A stretch of DNA of 64,000 bases from Yonghaparkia sp. Root332 (lineage in GTDB: Bacteria > Actinomycetota > Actinomycetes > Actinomycetales > Microbacteriaceae). The DNA lies in the NCBI RefSeq assembly GCF_001425665.1, contig NZ_LMCX01000001.1:865651-929650 (forward strand). The letters run 5' to 3'. This document shows positions 9,097 through 20,498 of the stretch, in pieces. Both the position numbers and the translations under genes were made by a program. Numbering within the stretch: position 1 is the first letter of the stretch; the number at the start of each line of letters is the position of its first letter. The notes beneath the pieces were generated by a model, which was not told the DNA's origin, made no database searches, and saw only the letters and a program-made list of their open reading frames with translations.

Positions 9097-10011
9097 GTGA
9101 CCTCCGAGTCGCTCGTGACACCCGAGCCCGCCGTGCGCCTGCGCCTCGACCTGGCGTACGACGGCGCCGAGTTCTCCGGCTGGAGCCGCCAGCCGGGGCT
9201 CCGCACCGTCCAGGGCGAGCTCGAGGCCGCGCTCGCGACGATCGTCGCTCGCGCGGTACCCGACCAGCCGACCCCGACGCTCACGGTCGCGGGCCGCACC
9301 GATGCGGGCGTGCACGCGACCGGTCAGGTCGCGCATCTCGACCTCTCGGCGGAGCAGTGGGGCGCGGTGAGCGCACGGCGCCGCTCGGCCGCCGACGAGC
9401 ACGACCCGCAGTCCTCGCTCGTCCGACGCCTGAACGGCATCGCCGGGGCGGAGGGCGATCTCGTCGTCCACCGCGCCTCGATCGCCCCTGCCGGGTTCGA
9501 TGCGCGCTTCTCGCCCGTCTGGCGCCGCTACGAGTACCGGCTCGCCGATGCCGTCGCGAGCCGAGACCCCCGCCGCCGCGGTCACACCCTCTGGTACCCG
9601 GCCGCTCTCGACGGCGGGGCGATGGATGCCGCGGCGCGCGCTCTCGAGGGACTCCACGACTTCGCGGCCTTCTGCCGACCGCGCGAGGGCGCCACGACGA
9701 TCCGCACGCTCCTCGACTACACCTGGGCACGGGATGACGACGGCGTGCTCGTCGCCGCAGTGCGGGCCGACGCCTTCTGCCACTCGATGGTGCGCGCCCT
9801 CGTCGGGGCGGCCGTCGCGGTCGGGCTCGGCCGGCTCGACGCCGAGCGGCTCGTCGCGATCCGCGACGGCGCAGCACGAACGAGCGACTTCCCCGTGCTC
9901 GGCGCGAAGGGGCTGACGCTCATGGAGGTCGGCTACCCCGACGACGCGGCGCTGGCCGCGCGGGCCGAGCAGACGCGGGCGAAGCGCGAATTGACCGCAG
10001 AACCGCGGTGA
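9097..10011 (+). CDS. truA: tRNA pseudouridine(38-40) synthase TruA
   Basis: Converts uridines 38-40 of tRNA anticodon arms to pseudouridine. The 304-aa protein has the TruA start LRLDLAYDGAEFSGW, the catalytic Asp69 in GRTDAGVHATG, and RRYEYRL, HDFAAFC and FCHSMVRALVG motifs. The GTG at 9097 is preferred because TAGACT is placed for leaderless transcription; a TTG nine bases earlier is the alternative. Its end contains the promoter of the rplM operon. Confidence 0.95.
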   Translation: MTSESLVTPEPAVRLRLDLAYDGAEFSGWSRQPGLRTVQGELEAALATIVARAVPDQPTPTLTVAGRTDAGVHATGQVAHLDLSAEQWGAVSARRRSAADEHDPQSSLVRRLNGIAGAEGDLVVHRASIAPAGFDARFSPVWRRYEYRLADAVASRDPRRRGHTLWYPAALDGGAMDAAARALEGLHDFAAFCRPREGATTIRTLLDYTWARDDDGVLVAAVRADAFCHSMVRALVGAAVAVGLGRLDAERLVAIRDGAARTSDFPVLGAKGLTLMEVGYPDDAALAARAEQTRAKRELTAEPR

Positions 10012-10019
10012 TCTAGGCT
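9991..10019 (+). promoter_or_regulatory. Promoter of the rplM-rpsI operon
   Basis: TTGACC (9991-9996), a 17-base spacer and TAGGCT (10014-10019) form the best housekeeping promoter in the window. It overlaps the stop codon of truA at 10009-10011 and gives a leader of about 120 bases before rplM. Confidence 0.85.
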
Positions 10020-10145
10020 TGCCCCTTGGTGTCCGTCGCCGACGGTCATCCAGTTGAGCCCTCCACCGGGACGTTCCCGTGCGATCCGCACGAAACCACC
10101 CACCGGAGCGGGATTCACGAACACCTCGACAAGAAAGCACGTACT

Positions 10146-10592
10146 GTGACGCGCACGTTCAGCCCCACGCCCGCTGACGTCAAGCGCGACTGGGTCATCA
10201 TCGACGCAACCGATGTTGTCCTGGGTCGCCTTGCCAGCCACGCCGCCGCCCTCCTCCGCGGCAAGCACAAGCCCACCTTCGCCCAGCACATGGACATGGG
10301 CGACTTCGTCATCATCGTGAACGCCGACAAGGTCGCGCTCACCGGGTCGAAGCTCGCGCAGAAGAAGGCCTACCGCCACTCGGGCTACCCGGGCGGCCTC
10401 ACGGCCACCTCCTACTCGGAGCTGCTCGAGAAGAACCCCGAGCGCGCCGTCGAGAAGGCGATCCGCGGCATGCTGCCGAAGAACAGCCTCGGTCGCGCCC
10501 AGCTCAAGAAGCTCAAGGTCTACCGGGGTGCCGAGCACCCCCACGCTGCTCAGCAGCCCAAGACCTTCACCCTCGACCAGGTCGCCCAGTAG
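10146..10592 (+). CDS. rplM: 50S ribosomal protein L13
   Basis: L13 is an early assembly protein of the large subunit. The 148-aa protein reads [20 protein letters not shown], then [18 protein letters not shown] and RHSGYPGGL, as expected. The GTG at 10146 is chosen because AAGAAAG lies about eight bases upstream; an upstream in-frame extension would cross the promoter leader. It is followed by rpsI after 32 bases. Confidence 0.97.
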   Translation: MTRTFSPTPADVKRDWVIIDATDVVLGRLASHAAALLRGKHKPTFAQHMDMGDFVIIVNADKVALTGSKLAQKKAYRHSGYPGGLTATSYSELLEKNPERAVEKAIRGMLPKNSLGRAQLKKLKVYRGAEHPHAAQQPKTFTLDQVAQ

Positions 10593-10624
10593 CGACCGCC
10601 TGACGACGTTTAAGGATCGATACC

Positions 10625-11107
10625 GTGGCGAACGACACCACCACTGACGCAGCTCCCGAGAGCTACACGACCGAGTCCACCGCGGCGCCGGCCCAGGCCG
10701 CGCCCCGCGCCGTCCTCTCCGTCTCCGGCGCGGCCGTGGGTCGACGCAAGCAGGCCATCGCCCGCGTGCGCCTCGTCCCCGGCGCCGGCACCTACAAGGT
10801 GAACGGCCGTACCCTGGAGGACTACTTCCCCAACAAGCTGCACCAGCAGCTGATCAACGACCCGCTGACGATCCTGCAGCTCGGCGGCGCGTACGACGTC
10901 ACCGCGCGCATCACCGGCGGCGGCCCCTCGGGCCAGGCGGGCGCGCTTCGCCTCGCGATCGCTCGCGCGCTCAACGAGATCGACCGCGAGAACAACCGCG
11001 CGACGCTCAAGAAGGCGGGCTTCCTCACTCGTGACGCGCGCGTCATCGAGCGCAAGAAGGCCGGTCTCAAGAAGGCCCGCAAGGCGCCCCAGTACTCGAA
11101 GCGCTAA
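10625..11107 (+). CDS. rpsI: 30S ribosomal protein S9 with N-terminal extension
   Basis: S9 contacts P-site tRNA through its C-terminal tail, here RKAPQYSKR. The 160-aa protein has about 35 extra N-terminal residues rich in Thr, Ala and Glu, then [15 protein letters not shown] and [20 protein letters not shown]. The GTG start follows AAGGAT. Pairing with rplM is conserved across bacteria. Confidence 0.97.
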   Translation: MANDTTTDAAPESYTTESTAAPAQAAPRAVLSVSGAAVGRRKQAIARVRLVPGAGTYKVNGRTLEDYFPNKLHQQLINDPLTILQLGGAYDVTARITGGGPSGQAGALRLAIARALNEIDRENNRATLKKAGFLTRDARVIERKKAGLKKARKAPQYSKR

Positions 11108-11140
11108 CGCGCTCCGGCTGCTCACCACTCGCCGATCGAC

Positions 11141-12502
11141 ATGGGTCGACTCTTCGGCACGGACGGGGTCCGGGGGCTGGCCAACGGTGATCTCACCGCT
11201 GACCTGGCCCTCGGCCTCGCCCAGGCCGCCGCACTCGTGCTCACGCAGGGCCGTCACGCCGACGAGCTGCGGGCTGCGGGCAAGCGCCCGCGCGCGGTTC
11301 TCGCGCGCGACCCTCGCGTCTCGGGCGAGTTCATCGGCGCCGCGGTCGCCGCGGGCCTCGCCTCGTCGGGCATCGACGTGCTCGACGCCGGCGTCATCCC
11401 GACGCCGGCCGCCGCGTTCCTCGTGAGCGACATCCGCGCCGACTTCGGCGTCATGATCTCGGCCTCGCACAACGCCGCGCCCGACAACGGCATCAAGTTC
11501 TTCTCCTTCGGCGGCGTCAAGCTGCCCGACGAGGTCGAGGACCGCATCGAGGCCGCCATGGCGGGCGACAAGCTCGCGCCCACGGGCGGCGGCGTGGGGC
11601 GCATCCGCCGCTTCGCCGATGCGGAGGACCGCTACGTCCTGCACCTGCTCGGCACACTCGACACGCGCCTGGACGGTCTGCACGTCGTCATCGACTGCGC
11701 GCACGGGGCCGCCGCGGGCATCTCGCCGCAGGTCTTCGCCGACGCCGGCGCGACGGTCACGGTCATCGGCTCCGACCCCGACGGCCTCAACATCAACGAC
11801 GGCGTCGGCTCGACGCACCTCGAGCTCCTGCAGCGCACGGTCGTCGAGACGGGCGCCGACCTCGGCATCGCCCACGACGGCGACGCCGACCGCTGCCTCG
11901 CGGTGGATGCCCGGGGCCAGGTCGTCGACGGCGACAAGATCATGGCGGTCCTCGCCGTCGCCGAGCACGGGCGCGGGCTGCTCGTCGACGACACGCTCGT
12001 CGTCACGGTCATGAGCAACCTCGGTCTCAAGCGCGCGATGGCCGAGCGGGGCATCCGCATCATCGAGACCGGCGTCGGCGACCGCTACGTCCTCGAGGCC
12101 CTCGCCGAGCACGGGCTGAGCCTGGGCGGCGAGCAGTCGGGCCACATCATCTTCAGCCGTCATGCGACGACGGGCGACGGGATCCTCACGGGCATCCAGC
12201 TCGCCGCCGAGATGGCGCGTACGGGCAAGAGCCTCGCCGAGCTCGCGAGCGTCATGACGGTCTTCCCGCAGGTGCTCATCAACGTGCGCGGCGTCGACCG
12301 CACGGGGCTCGCGGGCCACGCGGGCATCGCGGCCGCCGTCGCGGAGGTGGAGGCCGAGCTCGGCGACACCGGGCGCGTGCTGCTGCGTGCGAGCGGCACC
12401 GAGCAGATGGTGCGCGTCATGGTCGAGGCCGCGACGGAGGAGACCGCTCAGGCGATGGCCGAGCGGCTCGCCGAGGTCGTTCGCGAGCAGCTCGCGGCCT
12501 GA
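11141..12502 (+). CDS. glmM: Phosphoglucosamine mutase
   Basis: Interconverts glucosamine-6-phosphate and glucosamine-1-phosphate for UDP-GlcNAc and hence peptidoglycan. The 453-aa protein begins [14 protein letters not shown], has the phosphoserine loop ISASHNA with Ser109, the metal loop DGDADR and the C-terminal phosphate loop [14 protein letters not shown]. It follows rpsI by 33 bases. It works with GlmS, encoded just downstream past coaA. Confidence 0.96.
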   Translation: MGRLFGTDGVRGLANGDLTADLALGLAQAAALVLTQGRHADELRAAGKRPRAVLARDPRVSGEFIGAAVAAGLASSGIDVLDAGVIPTPAAAFLVSDIRADFGVMISASHNAAPDNGIKFFSFGGVKLPDEVEDRIEAAMAGDKLAPTGGGVGRIRRFADAEDRYVLHLLGTLDTRLDGLHVVIDCAHGAAAGISPQVFADAGATVTVIGSDPDGLNINDGVGSTHLELLQRTVVETGADLGIAHDGDADRCLAVDARGQVVDGDKIMAVLAVAEHGRGLLVDDTLVVTVMSNLGLKRAMAERGIRIIETGVGDRYVLEALAEHGLSLGGEQSGHIIFSRHATTGDGILTGIQLAAEMARTGKSLAELASVMTVFPQVLINVRGVDRTGLAGHAGIAAAVAEVEAELGDTGRVLLRASGTEQMVRVMVEAATEETAQAMAERLAEVVREQLAA

Positions 12503-12526
12503 CCCGGCTCGCCGCGGCGCCCTTCG

Positions 12527-13471
12527 TCAGATCTTGCGGAGGAGCACCGTCGAGACGGCGTGATCGCTCTCCTTGCGGAGCACGAGCGATGCCCGCGCTC
12601 GCGTCGGCAGGATGTTCTGCACGAGGTTCGGCTCGTTGATCTCGCGCCAGATCTCGCGCGCCTTCGCGACCGCCTGCTCGTGGCTGAGCGCGGAGTAGCG
12701 GTGGAAGTAGCTGCGCGGATCGGCGAAGGCGCCGCGCTGGAGGGCGAGGAAGCGATCCTCGTACCACTGCGCGATGTCGCTCGTGCGGGCATCCACGTAG
12801 ATCGTGAAGTCGAAGAGGTCGCTCACGGCGAGCGCGGCGCCCGGCCCGGGCGGCTGCAGCACGTTGAGGCCCTCGACGATGAGGATGTCGGGCCGGCGCA
12901 CGATGATCTCGGCGTCGGGCACGATGTCGTAGCTCATGTGCGAGTAGACGGGGGCGCGCACCTCGTCGGCCCCGGCCTTGATGCGCGAGACGAACCGCAG
13001 GAGGGCCCGCCGGTCGTAGGATTCCGGGAAACCCTTGCGGTGCAGGATGCCTCGGCGCCCGAGCTCCGCGGTGGGGAGGAGGAAGCCGTCCGTCGTGACG
13101 AGCTCGACCCGGGGGGTGTCCGGCCAGCGCGAGAGCAGCTCCCGCAGCAGGCGCGCGATCGTCGATTTGCCGACCGCGACGGAGCCTGCGACGCCGATCA
13201 CGAAGGGCGTGCTCGTGCCCGGCGCGCCGAGGAACTCGCGCGTGGAGTCGTGCAGGCGTCGCGCGCCGACGGCGTAGAGCGAGATCAGCCGGCTGAGCGG
13301 CACGTAGACCTCGGCGACCTCCTGGAGGTCGAGCTGGTCGCCGAGCCCGCGGAGCTGGACGAGCTCGGTCTCGCTGAGCGGCTGCGGAGTGGCGGGTGCG
13401 AGCGCGGCCCAGCGGCGTCGATCGAGCTCGACGAAGGGGGAGTTGTCGCGCGCTGCGCTCGCCTCGGACAT
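12527..13471 (-). CDS. coaA: Type I pantothenate kinase
   Basis: Phosphorylates pantothenate in the first step of CoA synthesis. The 314-aa protein has the P-loop [12 protein letters not shown] (about residues 93-104), [18 protein letters not shown], and [12 protein letters not shown] near the end, typical of the bacterial CoaA fold. The ATG at 13471 has TACTGT seven bases upstream; an alternative GTG three codons earlier would be nearer that box. Divergent from glmS. Confidence 0.95.
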   Translation of the reverse strand: MSEASAARDNSPFVELDRRRWAALAPATPQPLSETELVQLRGLGDQLDLQEVAEVYVPLSRLISLYAVGARRLHDSTREFLGAPGTSTPFVIGVAGSVAVGKSTIARLLRELLSRWPDTPRVELVTTDGFLLPTAELGRRGILHRKGFPESYDRRALLRFVSRIKAGADEVRAPVYSHMSYDIVPDAEIIVRRPDILIVEGLNVLQPPGPGAALAVSDLFDFTIYVDARTSDIAQWYEDRFLALQRGAFADPRSYFHRYSALSHEQAVAKAREIWREINEPNLVQNILPTRARASLVLRKESDHAVSTVLLRKI

Positions 13472-13478
13472 CGGCTCC

Positions 13479-13484
13479 ACAGTA
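13479..13484 (-). promoter_or_regulatory. -10 box for coaA
   Basis: On the reverse strand TACTGT ends seven bases before the coaA ATG, which fits leaderless transcription. The glmS -10 box lies 32 bases away on the other strand, so both promoters share a 57-base gap. Confidence 0.5.
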
Positions 13485-13515
13485 GTGCCCGGCCACCCCC
13501 CGCCCGACCGGGCAA

Positions 13516-13521
13516 TAGACT
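13516..13521 (+). promoter_or_regulatory. -10 box for glmS
   Basis: TAGACT ends seven bases before the glmS ATG at 13529. No Shine-Dalgarno is visible, so the transcript is probably leaderless. Confidence 0.6.
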
Positions 13522-13528
13522 CGATCTC

Positions 13529-15379
13529 ATGTGCGGAATCGTGGGCTATGTCGGAACCCGGGGGAGCGTCGACGTTCTGATCGGCGGGCTCAAGCGGCTG
13601 GAGTACCGGGGCTACGACTCCGCGGGTGTCGCCGTGATCGACGCCGACGGGCACCTCGGTACGCGCAAGCACGCCGGCAAGCTCGCGGTGCTCACCGACG
13701 ACCTGGGAGCGAGGCCGCTCGCCGACGGCACGACAGGCATCGGCCACACTCGCTGGGCGACCCACGGCGGCCCGACCGACGAGAACGCGCATCCGCACCT
13801 CGGCGACGGCGGAAGGCTCGCGCTCATCCACAACGGCATCATCGAGAACTTCGGTGAGCTCAAGGACGAGCTCCTCGCGAGCGGCCACGAGTTCAGCTCG
13901 CAGACCGACTCCGAGGTCGCCGCCCTCCTGGTCGGCGACGCGTACCGCGAGACGGGCGACCTCACGAGCGCGATGCTGCAGGTCGTGAACCGGCTCGAGG
14001 GCGCCTTCACGCTCCTCGCCGTGCACGCCGACCAGCCGGGCGTCGTGGTCGGCGCTCGCCGCAACTCGCCGCTCGTCATCGGTCTCGGCGAGGGCGAGAA
14101 CTTCCTCGGCTCCGACGTCGCGGCGTTCGTCGCGTACACCAAGCAGGCGATGGAGATCGGGCAGGACCAGCTCGTCACGATCCGCCCAGACAGCGTCGAG
14201 GTCGTCGACTTCCACGGCGCGCCCGTCGAGACGAAGACCTTCGAGGTCGACTGGGACGCGTCGGCGGCCGACAAGGGCGGCTGGTCGAGCTTCATGGCGA
14301 AGGAGATCAGCGAGGAGCCCGAGGCCGTCGCGAAGACGATCATCGGTCGTGTCGAGGACGGGCTCGTGCGCATCCCGGAGCTCGAGGGCCTCGACGCCGA
14401 CACGCTCCGCGACATCGACCGCGTCGTCGTGATCGCGTGCGGCACCGCCGCCTACGCCGGCATGGTCGGCAAGTACGCGATCGAGCAGTGGGCCCGCGTG
14501 CCCGTCGACGTGGAGCTCGCTCACGAGTTCCGCTACCGCGACCCGGTGCTGAGCGCGCGCACGCTCGTGGTCTCGATCAGCCAGTCGGGCGAGACGATGG
14601 ACACCCTCATGGCCGTCAAGTACGCCCGCAAGCAGGGTGCGCGCACGCTGTCGATCTGCAACACGCAGGGCGCGACGATCCCGCGCGAGTCCGACGCGGT
14701 CGTCTACACGCACGCCGGCCCCGAGGTCGCCGTCGCGTCGACGAAGGCCTTCGTCGCGCAGATCACGGCGATGTACCTGTTCGGCATCCAGCTCGGTCAG
14801 GTCCGCGGCACGCTCGAGCCCGAGCGCGCGCGCGGGCTCGTGCGCGAGCTGCAGGCCGTGCCCGACAAGCTGGCCGCGGTGCTGAGCTCGGGCGAGCGCA
14901 TCCGCGAGATGGCGAAGTGGATGGCCGATACGCAGTCGGTCCTCTTCCTCGGCCGCCACGTCGGCTACCCCGTCGCTCTCGAGGGCGCGCTCAAGCTCAA
15001 GGAGCTCGCGTACATCCACGCCGAGGGCTTCGCGGCGGGCGAGCTCAAGCACGGGCCCATCGCCCTCATCGAGCCCGGTCAGATCGTCTTCGTGATCGTG
15101 CCGAGCCCGCGCGACCCGAACTCGCTGCACGCCAAGGTCGTCTCGAACATCCAGGAGATCCGCGCGCGCGGCGCCCGCGTCATCGCCATCGCGGAGGAGG
15201 GCGACGCGGCGGTCCTCCCGCACGCCGACGAGGTCATCCGCATCCCGCTCGCCTCGCCGTTCTTCGAGCCGCTCCTCGCCGTCGTGCCGTTGCACATCTT
15301 CGGCATGGAGCTCGCTGCCGCGAAGGGCCTCGACGTCGACCAGCCGCGCAACCTCGCCAAGTCGGTCACGGTCGAGTAG
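13529..15379 (+). CDS. glmS: Glutamine-fructose-6-phosphate aminotransferase (isomerising)
   Basis: Makes glucosamine-6-phosphate from fructose-6-phosphate and glutamine. The 616-aa protein starts MCGIVGYVG, placing the catalytic Cys at position 2, which fixes the start. The glutaminase domain occupies about residues 1-220. Two SIS domains follow, with [16 protein letters not shown] and the C-terminal KSVTVE. The gene is followed after 21 bases by acpS. Confidence 0.97.
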   Translation: MCGIVGYVGTRGSVDVLIGGLKRLEYRGYDSAGVAVIDADGHLGTRKHAGKLAVLTDDLGARPLADGTTGIGHTRWATHGGPTDENAHPHLGDGGRLALIHNGIIENFGELKDELLASGHEFSSQTDSEVAALLVGDAYRETGDLTSAMLQVVNRLEGAFTLLAVHADQPGVVVGARRNSPLVIGLGEGENFLGSDVAAFVAYTKQAMEIGQDQLVTIRPDSVEVVDFHGAPVETKTFEVDWDASAADKGGWSSFMAKEISEEPEAVAKTIIGRVEDGLVRIPELEGLDADTLRDIDRVVVIACGTAAYAGMVGKYAIEQWARVPVDVELAHEFRYRDPVLSARTLVVSISQSGETMDTLMAVKYARKQGARTLSICNTQGATIPRESDAVVYTHAGPEVAVASTKAFVAQITAMYLFGIQLGQVRGTLEPERARGLVRELQAVPDKLAAVLSSGERIREMAKWMADTQSVLFLGRHVGYPVALEGALKLKELAYIHAEGFAAGELKHGPIALIEPGQIVFVIVPSPRDPNSLHAKVVSNIQEIRARGARVIAIAEEGDAAVLPHADEVIRIPLASPFFEPLLAVVPLHIFGMELAAAKGLDVDQPRNLAKSVTVE

Positions 15380-15400
15380 CCGGGGCTGCGCGGTGCGGTC

Positions 15401-15754
15401 GTGATCGTGGGCATCGGCGTCGACGTCGTCGACCTCGCGCGCTTCGAGCGGGCGCTCGGCCGCACGCCGGGTCTGCGCGAGCGGCTCTTCGCCGACCCGG
15501 AGCGCGCGCTGCCGCTGCGCTCGCTCGCCGGACGCTTCGCCGCGAAGGAGGCCCTCATGAAGGCCCTCGGCGAGACCGACGGCATCCGCTGGGTCGAGAT
15601 GGCGATCGAGACGGATGCCGACGGCAACCCCGATTTCGCCCTTAGCGGGCGGGCGGCCGAGATCGCCGCGCGGCGGGGCATCGGCCGCATCCACGTGTCG
15701 ATGTCGCACGACGCGGGCATCGCGACGGCCTTCGTCGTGGCGGAGTCGGTGTGA
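15401..15754 (+). CDS. acpS: Holo-[acyl-carrier-protein] synthase
   Basis: Transfers 4'-phosphopantetheine from CoA to acyl carrier protein. The 117-aa protein has the magnesium-binding [16 protein letters not shown] near the N-terminus and [12 protein letters not shown], both diagnostic. The GTG at 15401 yields the full motif. Its stop overlaps the alr start (GTGA). NnrD, often next to alr in actinobacteria, is absent. Confidence 0.94.
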   Translation: MIVGIGVDVVDLARFERALGRTPGLRERLFADPERALPLRSLAGRFAAKEALMKALGETDGIRWVEMAIETDADGNPDFALSGRAAEIAARRGIGRIHVSMSHDAGIATAFVVAESV

Positions 15755-16857
15755 GCGACCGACCGTTCCGCGAGGCCCGCGTCGCGATCGACGCGATCGC
15801 GCACAACGTCGAGCTGCTGCGCCGCCTGGCGCCGAGCCGGCACCTCATGGCGGTCGTCAAGGCCGACGGCTACGGGCACGGAGCGGTGACGGCGGCGCGC
15901 GCGGCCCTCGAGGCCGGCGCCGATCACCTGGGCGTCGCCGACGTCACGGAGGCGCTCGAGCTGCGCCGCGCCGGCATCGACGCTCCGGTGCTCGCGTGGC
16001 TCCACGACCCCGCGGCCGACCTGTCCGTCGCGACCGAGGCGGGCATCGCGCTCGGGGTGAGCTCGCTCGCCGAGCTCGAGCGCGCCGCCGCCGCCGGCCA
16101 CCGCCCTGTCGTGCACGTGAAGGTCGACACGGGACTGTCGCGCAACGGCGTCGTCGAGTCCGAGTGGGGCGCGCTCCTCGAGCGGCTCGCCGCGCTCGTC
16201 GATTCCGGGGACGTCCGGCTCGACGGCGTCTTCAGCCACCTGTCGAACACGAGCACCGACGACGACCGTGCGCAGCGCGAGGTCTTCGAGCGGTTCCTCG
16301 ACGCCGTCGACGCGGTCGGCCTCGAGCCGGGCATCCGTCATCTGGCCGCCTCCGCCGCCGCGATCGACCTGCCCGAGACGCGGTTCGACATGGTGCGCTC
16401 CGGCATCGCGGTCTACGGCGTCGCCCCCGCGCCCCAGCACCGCGCGATCGGCCTGCGGCCCGCGATGGAGCTCAGCGCGACCGTCGTGAGCGTCAAGCGC
16501 GTGCCGGCGGGCAGCGGCGTCTCGTACGGCTACCTCCACCGCACCCAGGGGGCCTCGACGCTTGCGCTCGTTCCGCTCGGCTACGCCGACGGGGTGCCGC
16601 GACACGCGCGCGGGGCCCGCGTGCTCATCGGCGACGAGATCTTCCCGGTCGCCGGGCGCATCGCCATGGACCAGCTCGTGGTCGACGTCGGCGACCGCCG
16701 CGTCGCCGTCGGGGATCGCGCGGTGCTGTTCGGCGATCCCGCGTCGGGGGCGCCGACCGCCGATGACTGGGCCGACGCGGCCGGCACGATCGGCTACGAG
16801 GTCGTCACGCGCCTCGGCCGCCGCGTCACGCGCACCACCGTGAGGGCCCACGCGTGA
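15751..16857 (+). CDS. alr: Alanine racemase
   Basis: PLP enzyme that makes D-alanine for peptidoglycan. The 368-aa protein carries the PLP-binding Lys37 in [10 protein letters not shown], the [12 protein letters not shown] strand, and the second catalytic base Tyr in GVSYGYLHR. It overlaps acpS by GTGA at its start and tsaE by GTGA at its end, so the three are translated together. Confidence 0.96.
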   Translation: MSDRPFREARVAIDAIAHNVELLRRLAPSRHLMAVVKADGYGHGAVTAARAALEAGADHLGVADVTEALELRRAGIDAPVLAWLHDPAADLSVATEAGIALGVSSLAELERAAAAGHRPVVHVKVDTGLSRNGVVESEWGALLERLAALVDSGDVRLDGVFSHLSNTSTDDDRAQREVFERFLDAVDAVGLEPGIRHLAASAAAIDLPETRFDMVRSGIAVYGVAPAPQHRAIGLRPAMELSATVVSVKRVPAGSGVSYGYLHRTQGASTLALVPLGYADGVPRHARGARVLIGDEIFPVAGRIAMDQLVVDVGDRRVAVGDRAVLFGDPASGAPTADDWADAAGTIGYEVVTRLGRRVTRTTVRAHA

Positions 16858-17390
16858 GCGGAGGGAAGCGCCTCGTCATCGCCGACCCCGAGGCCATGGA
16901 GCGCTTCGGCGCGCGCGTCGCGGCCGAGCTGCGCGCGGGCGATGTCGTCCTGCTCACGGGCGAGCTCGGCGCCGGCAAGACGACCTTCACGCGCGGGCTC
17001 GGCGCCGCGCTCGGCGTGCGCGGCGCCGTCACGAGCCCGACCTTCGTCCTCGCCCGCACCCACCCGCGCGAGGGAGGGGCGCCGCTCGTGCACGTCGACG
17101 CCTACCGGCTCGCCGACGCGGCCGAGCTCGACGATCTCGACATCGACTTCGCGGGCTCGATCGTCGTGGTCGAGTGGGGCGCGGGGCTCGTCGAGCACCT
17201 CGTCGACGAGTGGCTGTCGATCGTGATCGAGCGCCCGACGGGAGGCGGAGCATCCGCGCCCGATGGTGCATCGGACGCCGACGAGATCGACGACCCGGAC
17301 GACGCCCCCGTCGAGCCGCGCACCGTCACGGTCGCGGGCACGGGCGCGCGCTGGGCCGACCTAGGCTGGGTCCATGCTGCTCGCGATTGA
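16854..17390 (+). CDS. tsaE: tRNA t6A biosynthesis ATPase TsaE
   Basis: ATPase that supports the TsaB-TsaD complex in threonylcarbamoylation of A37 in tRNA. The 178-aa protein has the Walker A loop GELGAGKTT (residues 36-44), TSPTFVLARTH, HVDAYRL and a VVVEWG Walker B-like strand. An unusual low-complexity Asp/Ala/Pro segment of about 30 residues sits near 125-155. Its 3' end overlaps tsaB by 17 bases. Confidence 0.93.
   Translation: MSGGKRLVIADPEAMERFGARVAAELRAGDVVLLTGELGAGKTTFTRGLGAALGVRGAVTSPTFVLARTHPREGGAPLVHVDAYRLADAAELDDLDIDFAGSIVVVEWGAGLVEHLVDEWLSIVIERPTGGGASAPDGASDADEIDDPDDAPVEPRTVTVAGTGARWADLGWVHAARD
17362..17367 (+). promoter_or_regulatory. Internal -10 box before tsaB
   Basis: TAGGCT lies six bases before the tsaB ATG, inside the tsaE coding region. 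It would give a leaderless internal transcript for tsaB-rimI-tsaD in addition to read-through. Confidence 0.45.
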
Positions 17391-17988
17391 CACCTCCGCG
17401 GGCACGGCGGTCGCGATCGTCGCCGACGACGGCCGCGTGATCGCGGAGCGCTCGAGCGCCGACACTCGCCGTCACGCCGAGGTCATCGGGCCGCTCCTTT
17501 CCGAGGTGCTCGCCGCCGCGGAGGTCGACGACGCACGCCTCACGCACGTCGTCGCCGGCATCGGGCCCGGGCCGTTCACGGGCCTGCGGGTCGGCATCGC
17601 CGCCGCCCGCGCGGTCGCGATCGCCCGCGGCATCCCGCTGCTGGCCGTGCCGAGCCACGAGGCGGTCGCACTGCGGCTGACCGAGGGCGGCGTCGCCGCC
17701 GGCCGCTTCGCGGTCATCACGGATGCCCGCCGTCGCGAGGTCGCCGTCACCGTCTTCGCCGCGCAGCTCCCCCTCCCCGCCGAGGTCGAGTCCGCGCACC
17801 TGGTGGCCCGCGCCGCGTTCGCGCCCGCCGAGGGCGTCACGCCGTTCGAGGCGCAGGAGATCCCCGCCGCCGCGCTGGCGCACGCCGCCCTCGCGCGCCT
17901 CGCGACCGGGGTCGCATTCCCGGAGGCGCAACCGCTGTACCTGCGCGCCCCCGACGTCACGCTGTCGACGCCGAAGCGGGTGAGCTGA
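17374..17988 (+). CDS. tsaB: tRNA t6A biosynthesis protein TsaB
   Basis: Partner of TsaD in the t6A complex. The 204-aa protein has the ASKHA fold start [28 protein letters not shown] and the conserved [19 protein letters not shown]. The start at 17374 lies inside the tsaE end. The stop overlaps the rimI ATG by one base. Confidence 0.94.
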   Translation: MLLAIDTSAGTAVAIVADDGRVIAERSSADTRRHAEVIGPLLSEVLAAAEVDDARLTHVVAGIGPGPFTGLRVGIAAARAVAIARGIPLLAVPSHEAVALRLTEGGVAAGRFAVITDARRREVAVTVFAAQLPLPAEVESAHLVARAAFAPAEGVTPFEAQEIPAAALAHAALARLATGVAFPEAQPLYLRAPDVTLSTPKRVS

Positions 17989-18481
17989 TGGCGAGCACGC
18001 GCGGGGCGGCCGGGAGCGGGGGCGGCGCCCCCGCCATCCGCGTGCGCGATGCGGAGCTCGCCGATCTCGACGCGATCATGGCGCTCGAGATCGCGACCTT
18101 CCCCGGCGACGCGTGGAGCCGCGACCTCATGGCCGCCGAGCTCGCGAGCCCGCACACGGTGTACGTGGTCGTGGAGTCGGGCGACGAGGTCGTCGCCTAC
18201 GCCGGGCTGAGCGCGCCGGCCGGGGCGGGGCAGGGCGACATCCAGACGATCGCGGTCGACCCGACGCATCGGCGCCTCGGCATCGGCACGGTGCTCATGC
18301 AGCAGCTCCTCGGGGCGGCGCAGGTGCGCGGGGCGAGCGAGGTGTTCCTCGAGGTGCGCGCCGACAACCCGGGCGCCGAGGAGCTCTACCGCCGGCACGG
18401 CTTCGTCCGCATCGGCGTGCGGCCCCACTACTACCAGCCCGACGACGTCGACGCGATCGTCATGCGATGGGAGGGGGAGGG

Positions 18482-18485
<4 letters not shown>
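17988..18485 (+). CDS. rimI: Ribosomal-protein-alanine N-acetyltransferase RimI-like
   Basis: GNAT enzyme of 165 aa. It has the acetyl-CoA loop [11 protein letters not shown] and the C-terminal [17 protein letters not shown] followed by RPHYYQP, characteristic of RimI (S18 acetylation in E. coli). Its position between tsaB and tsaD is widely conserved. The actual target in this organism is not shown by sequence. Confidence 0.9.
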
Positions 18486-19546
<1,061 letters not shown>

Positions 19547-19562
19547 GGTCGCGCGTGGTTCG

Positions 19563-19591
19563 TTGACACCTCCTCAGCCCCCTGGCACAGT
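19563..19591 (+). promoter_or_regulatory. Candidate promoter before the DUF4190 gene
   Basis: TTGACA (19563-19568), a 17-base spacer and CACAGT (19586-19591). The -35 is a perfect consensus. The leader to the ATG at 19661 would be about 62 bases. Confidence 0.65.
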
Positions 19592-19660
19592 GGCGGATGC
19601 GCGCGCCCTGCGCCGCCGGCGGACTGCACCGTCGTCCTTCCACCCCACCAGGAGACCCCG

Positions 19661-20038
19661 ATGACCGACGCCCCGCCGCCTCCCTCGCCCGACTACCCCG
19701 CGCAGCCGGCCGAGTCCGCCCAGCCCGCGCAGCCCAATCCCTACGCGAGCCAGAACCCCTACGCCTCGTCGACGCCCTACGCGGCCGCCCCGGCGCAGAA
19801 GACCAACGTCCTCGCGATCGTGTCGCTCGTCCTGTCCATCCTCTGGATCTCGATCCCCGGCGTGATCTGCGGCCACATCGCCATGAACCAGATCAAGAAG
19901 ACCGGCGAGAACGGGCGCGGCCTCGCGATCGCGGGCCTCGTCGTCGGCTACCTCGGCATCGTCGGCGGGATCCTGCTCGCCGTGCTGTGGATCGGCCTCT
20001 TCGCGGTCGCGGGCGTCAACAGCTACACGACCTACTGA
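19661..20038 (+). CDS. DUF4190-type small membrane protein
   Basis: 125 aa. A Pro/Ala/Tyr-rich N-terminal half with repeats of the NPYAS type precedes two hydrophobic segments (about 48-70 and 85-115). Between them lies CGHIAMNQIKKTGENGRG, the hallmark GH.A...I..TGE.GRG loop of DUF4190. The function is unknown. GGAGA precedes the ATG. A second, similar gene follows at 20125. Confidence 0.85.
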   Translation: MTDAPPPPSPDYPAQPAESAQPAQPNPYASQNPYASSTPYAAAPAQKTNVLAIVSLVLSILWISIPGVICGHIAMNQIKKTGENGRGLAIAGLVVGYLGIVGGILLAVLWIGLFAVAGVNSYTTY

Positions 20039-20051
20039 TCCGCGTCGCACC

Positions 20052-20084
20052 ACGGCCCGCCCGCGCTCAGCGCCGGCGGGCCGT
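20052..20084. terminator. GC-rich hairpin between the two DUF4190 genes
   Basis: ACGGCCCGCC (20052-20061) pairs with GGCGGGCCGT (20075-20084); the loop contains a further GCGC/GCGC pairing. No T-tract follows. It is placed as a terminator would be, just after the stop of the first gene. Confidence 0.45.
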
Positions 20085-20124
20085 CGTGCGTACGCTGGAG
20101 CAGGCCCAGCCCCCGAGGAGACCC

Positions 20125-20490
20125 ATGCCCGCACCGACCGAGCCCGACGCCGAGCCCGGGTCGACCGCCGAGCTCCCGGCCCTCGCGCCGCACCCGCCCG
20201 CCGCCGCGAGCGCGCAGACGCTCAGCGTGCTCGGTCTCGTGTTCGGCATCGTCGGGCTGCTCGCCTCGTTCGCCGCCGTGGGCCTCGTGTTCGCGCTCGT
20301 CGGCGTGATCCTCAGCCACCTGGGCCTGCGGCGCGAGCCGACCGGGCGCTCGATGGCGATCGCGGGGCTCGCCTGCGGCTATGCGGGGCTCGGCATCTCG
20401 GTGATCTGGGGCGTCATCCTGCTCGCCTCGGTGCTCGTCCCGCTCTTCGCGGTCGGGCTGTTCGCGAGCCTCTCCACCATCGGCGGGTAG
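20125..20490 (+). CDS. DUF4190-like small membrane protein
   Basis: 121 aa. A Pro/Ala-rich N-terminus is followed by two hydrophobic hairpins with the intervening LSHLGLRREPTGRSMAIAG, matching the DUF4190 loop. The ATG follows GAGGAG. TACGCT at 20091-20096 may be a -10 box. It seems to be a diverged paralogue of the preceding gene. The function is unknown. Confidence 0.75.
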   Translation: MPAPTEPDAEPGSTAELPALAPHPPAAASAQTLSVLGLVFGIVGLLASFAAVGLVFALVGVILSHLGLRREPTGRSMAIAGLACGYAGLGISVIWGVILLASVLVPLFAVGLFASLSTIGG

Positions 20491-20498
20491 GGCGCCGC

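Noticed and set aside
10026-10145. Upstream in-frame extension of rplM
   Set aside because: It would begin directly after the promoter at 9991-10019 and adds residues not found in L13; the GTG at 10146 has a ribosome binding site.
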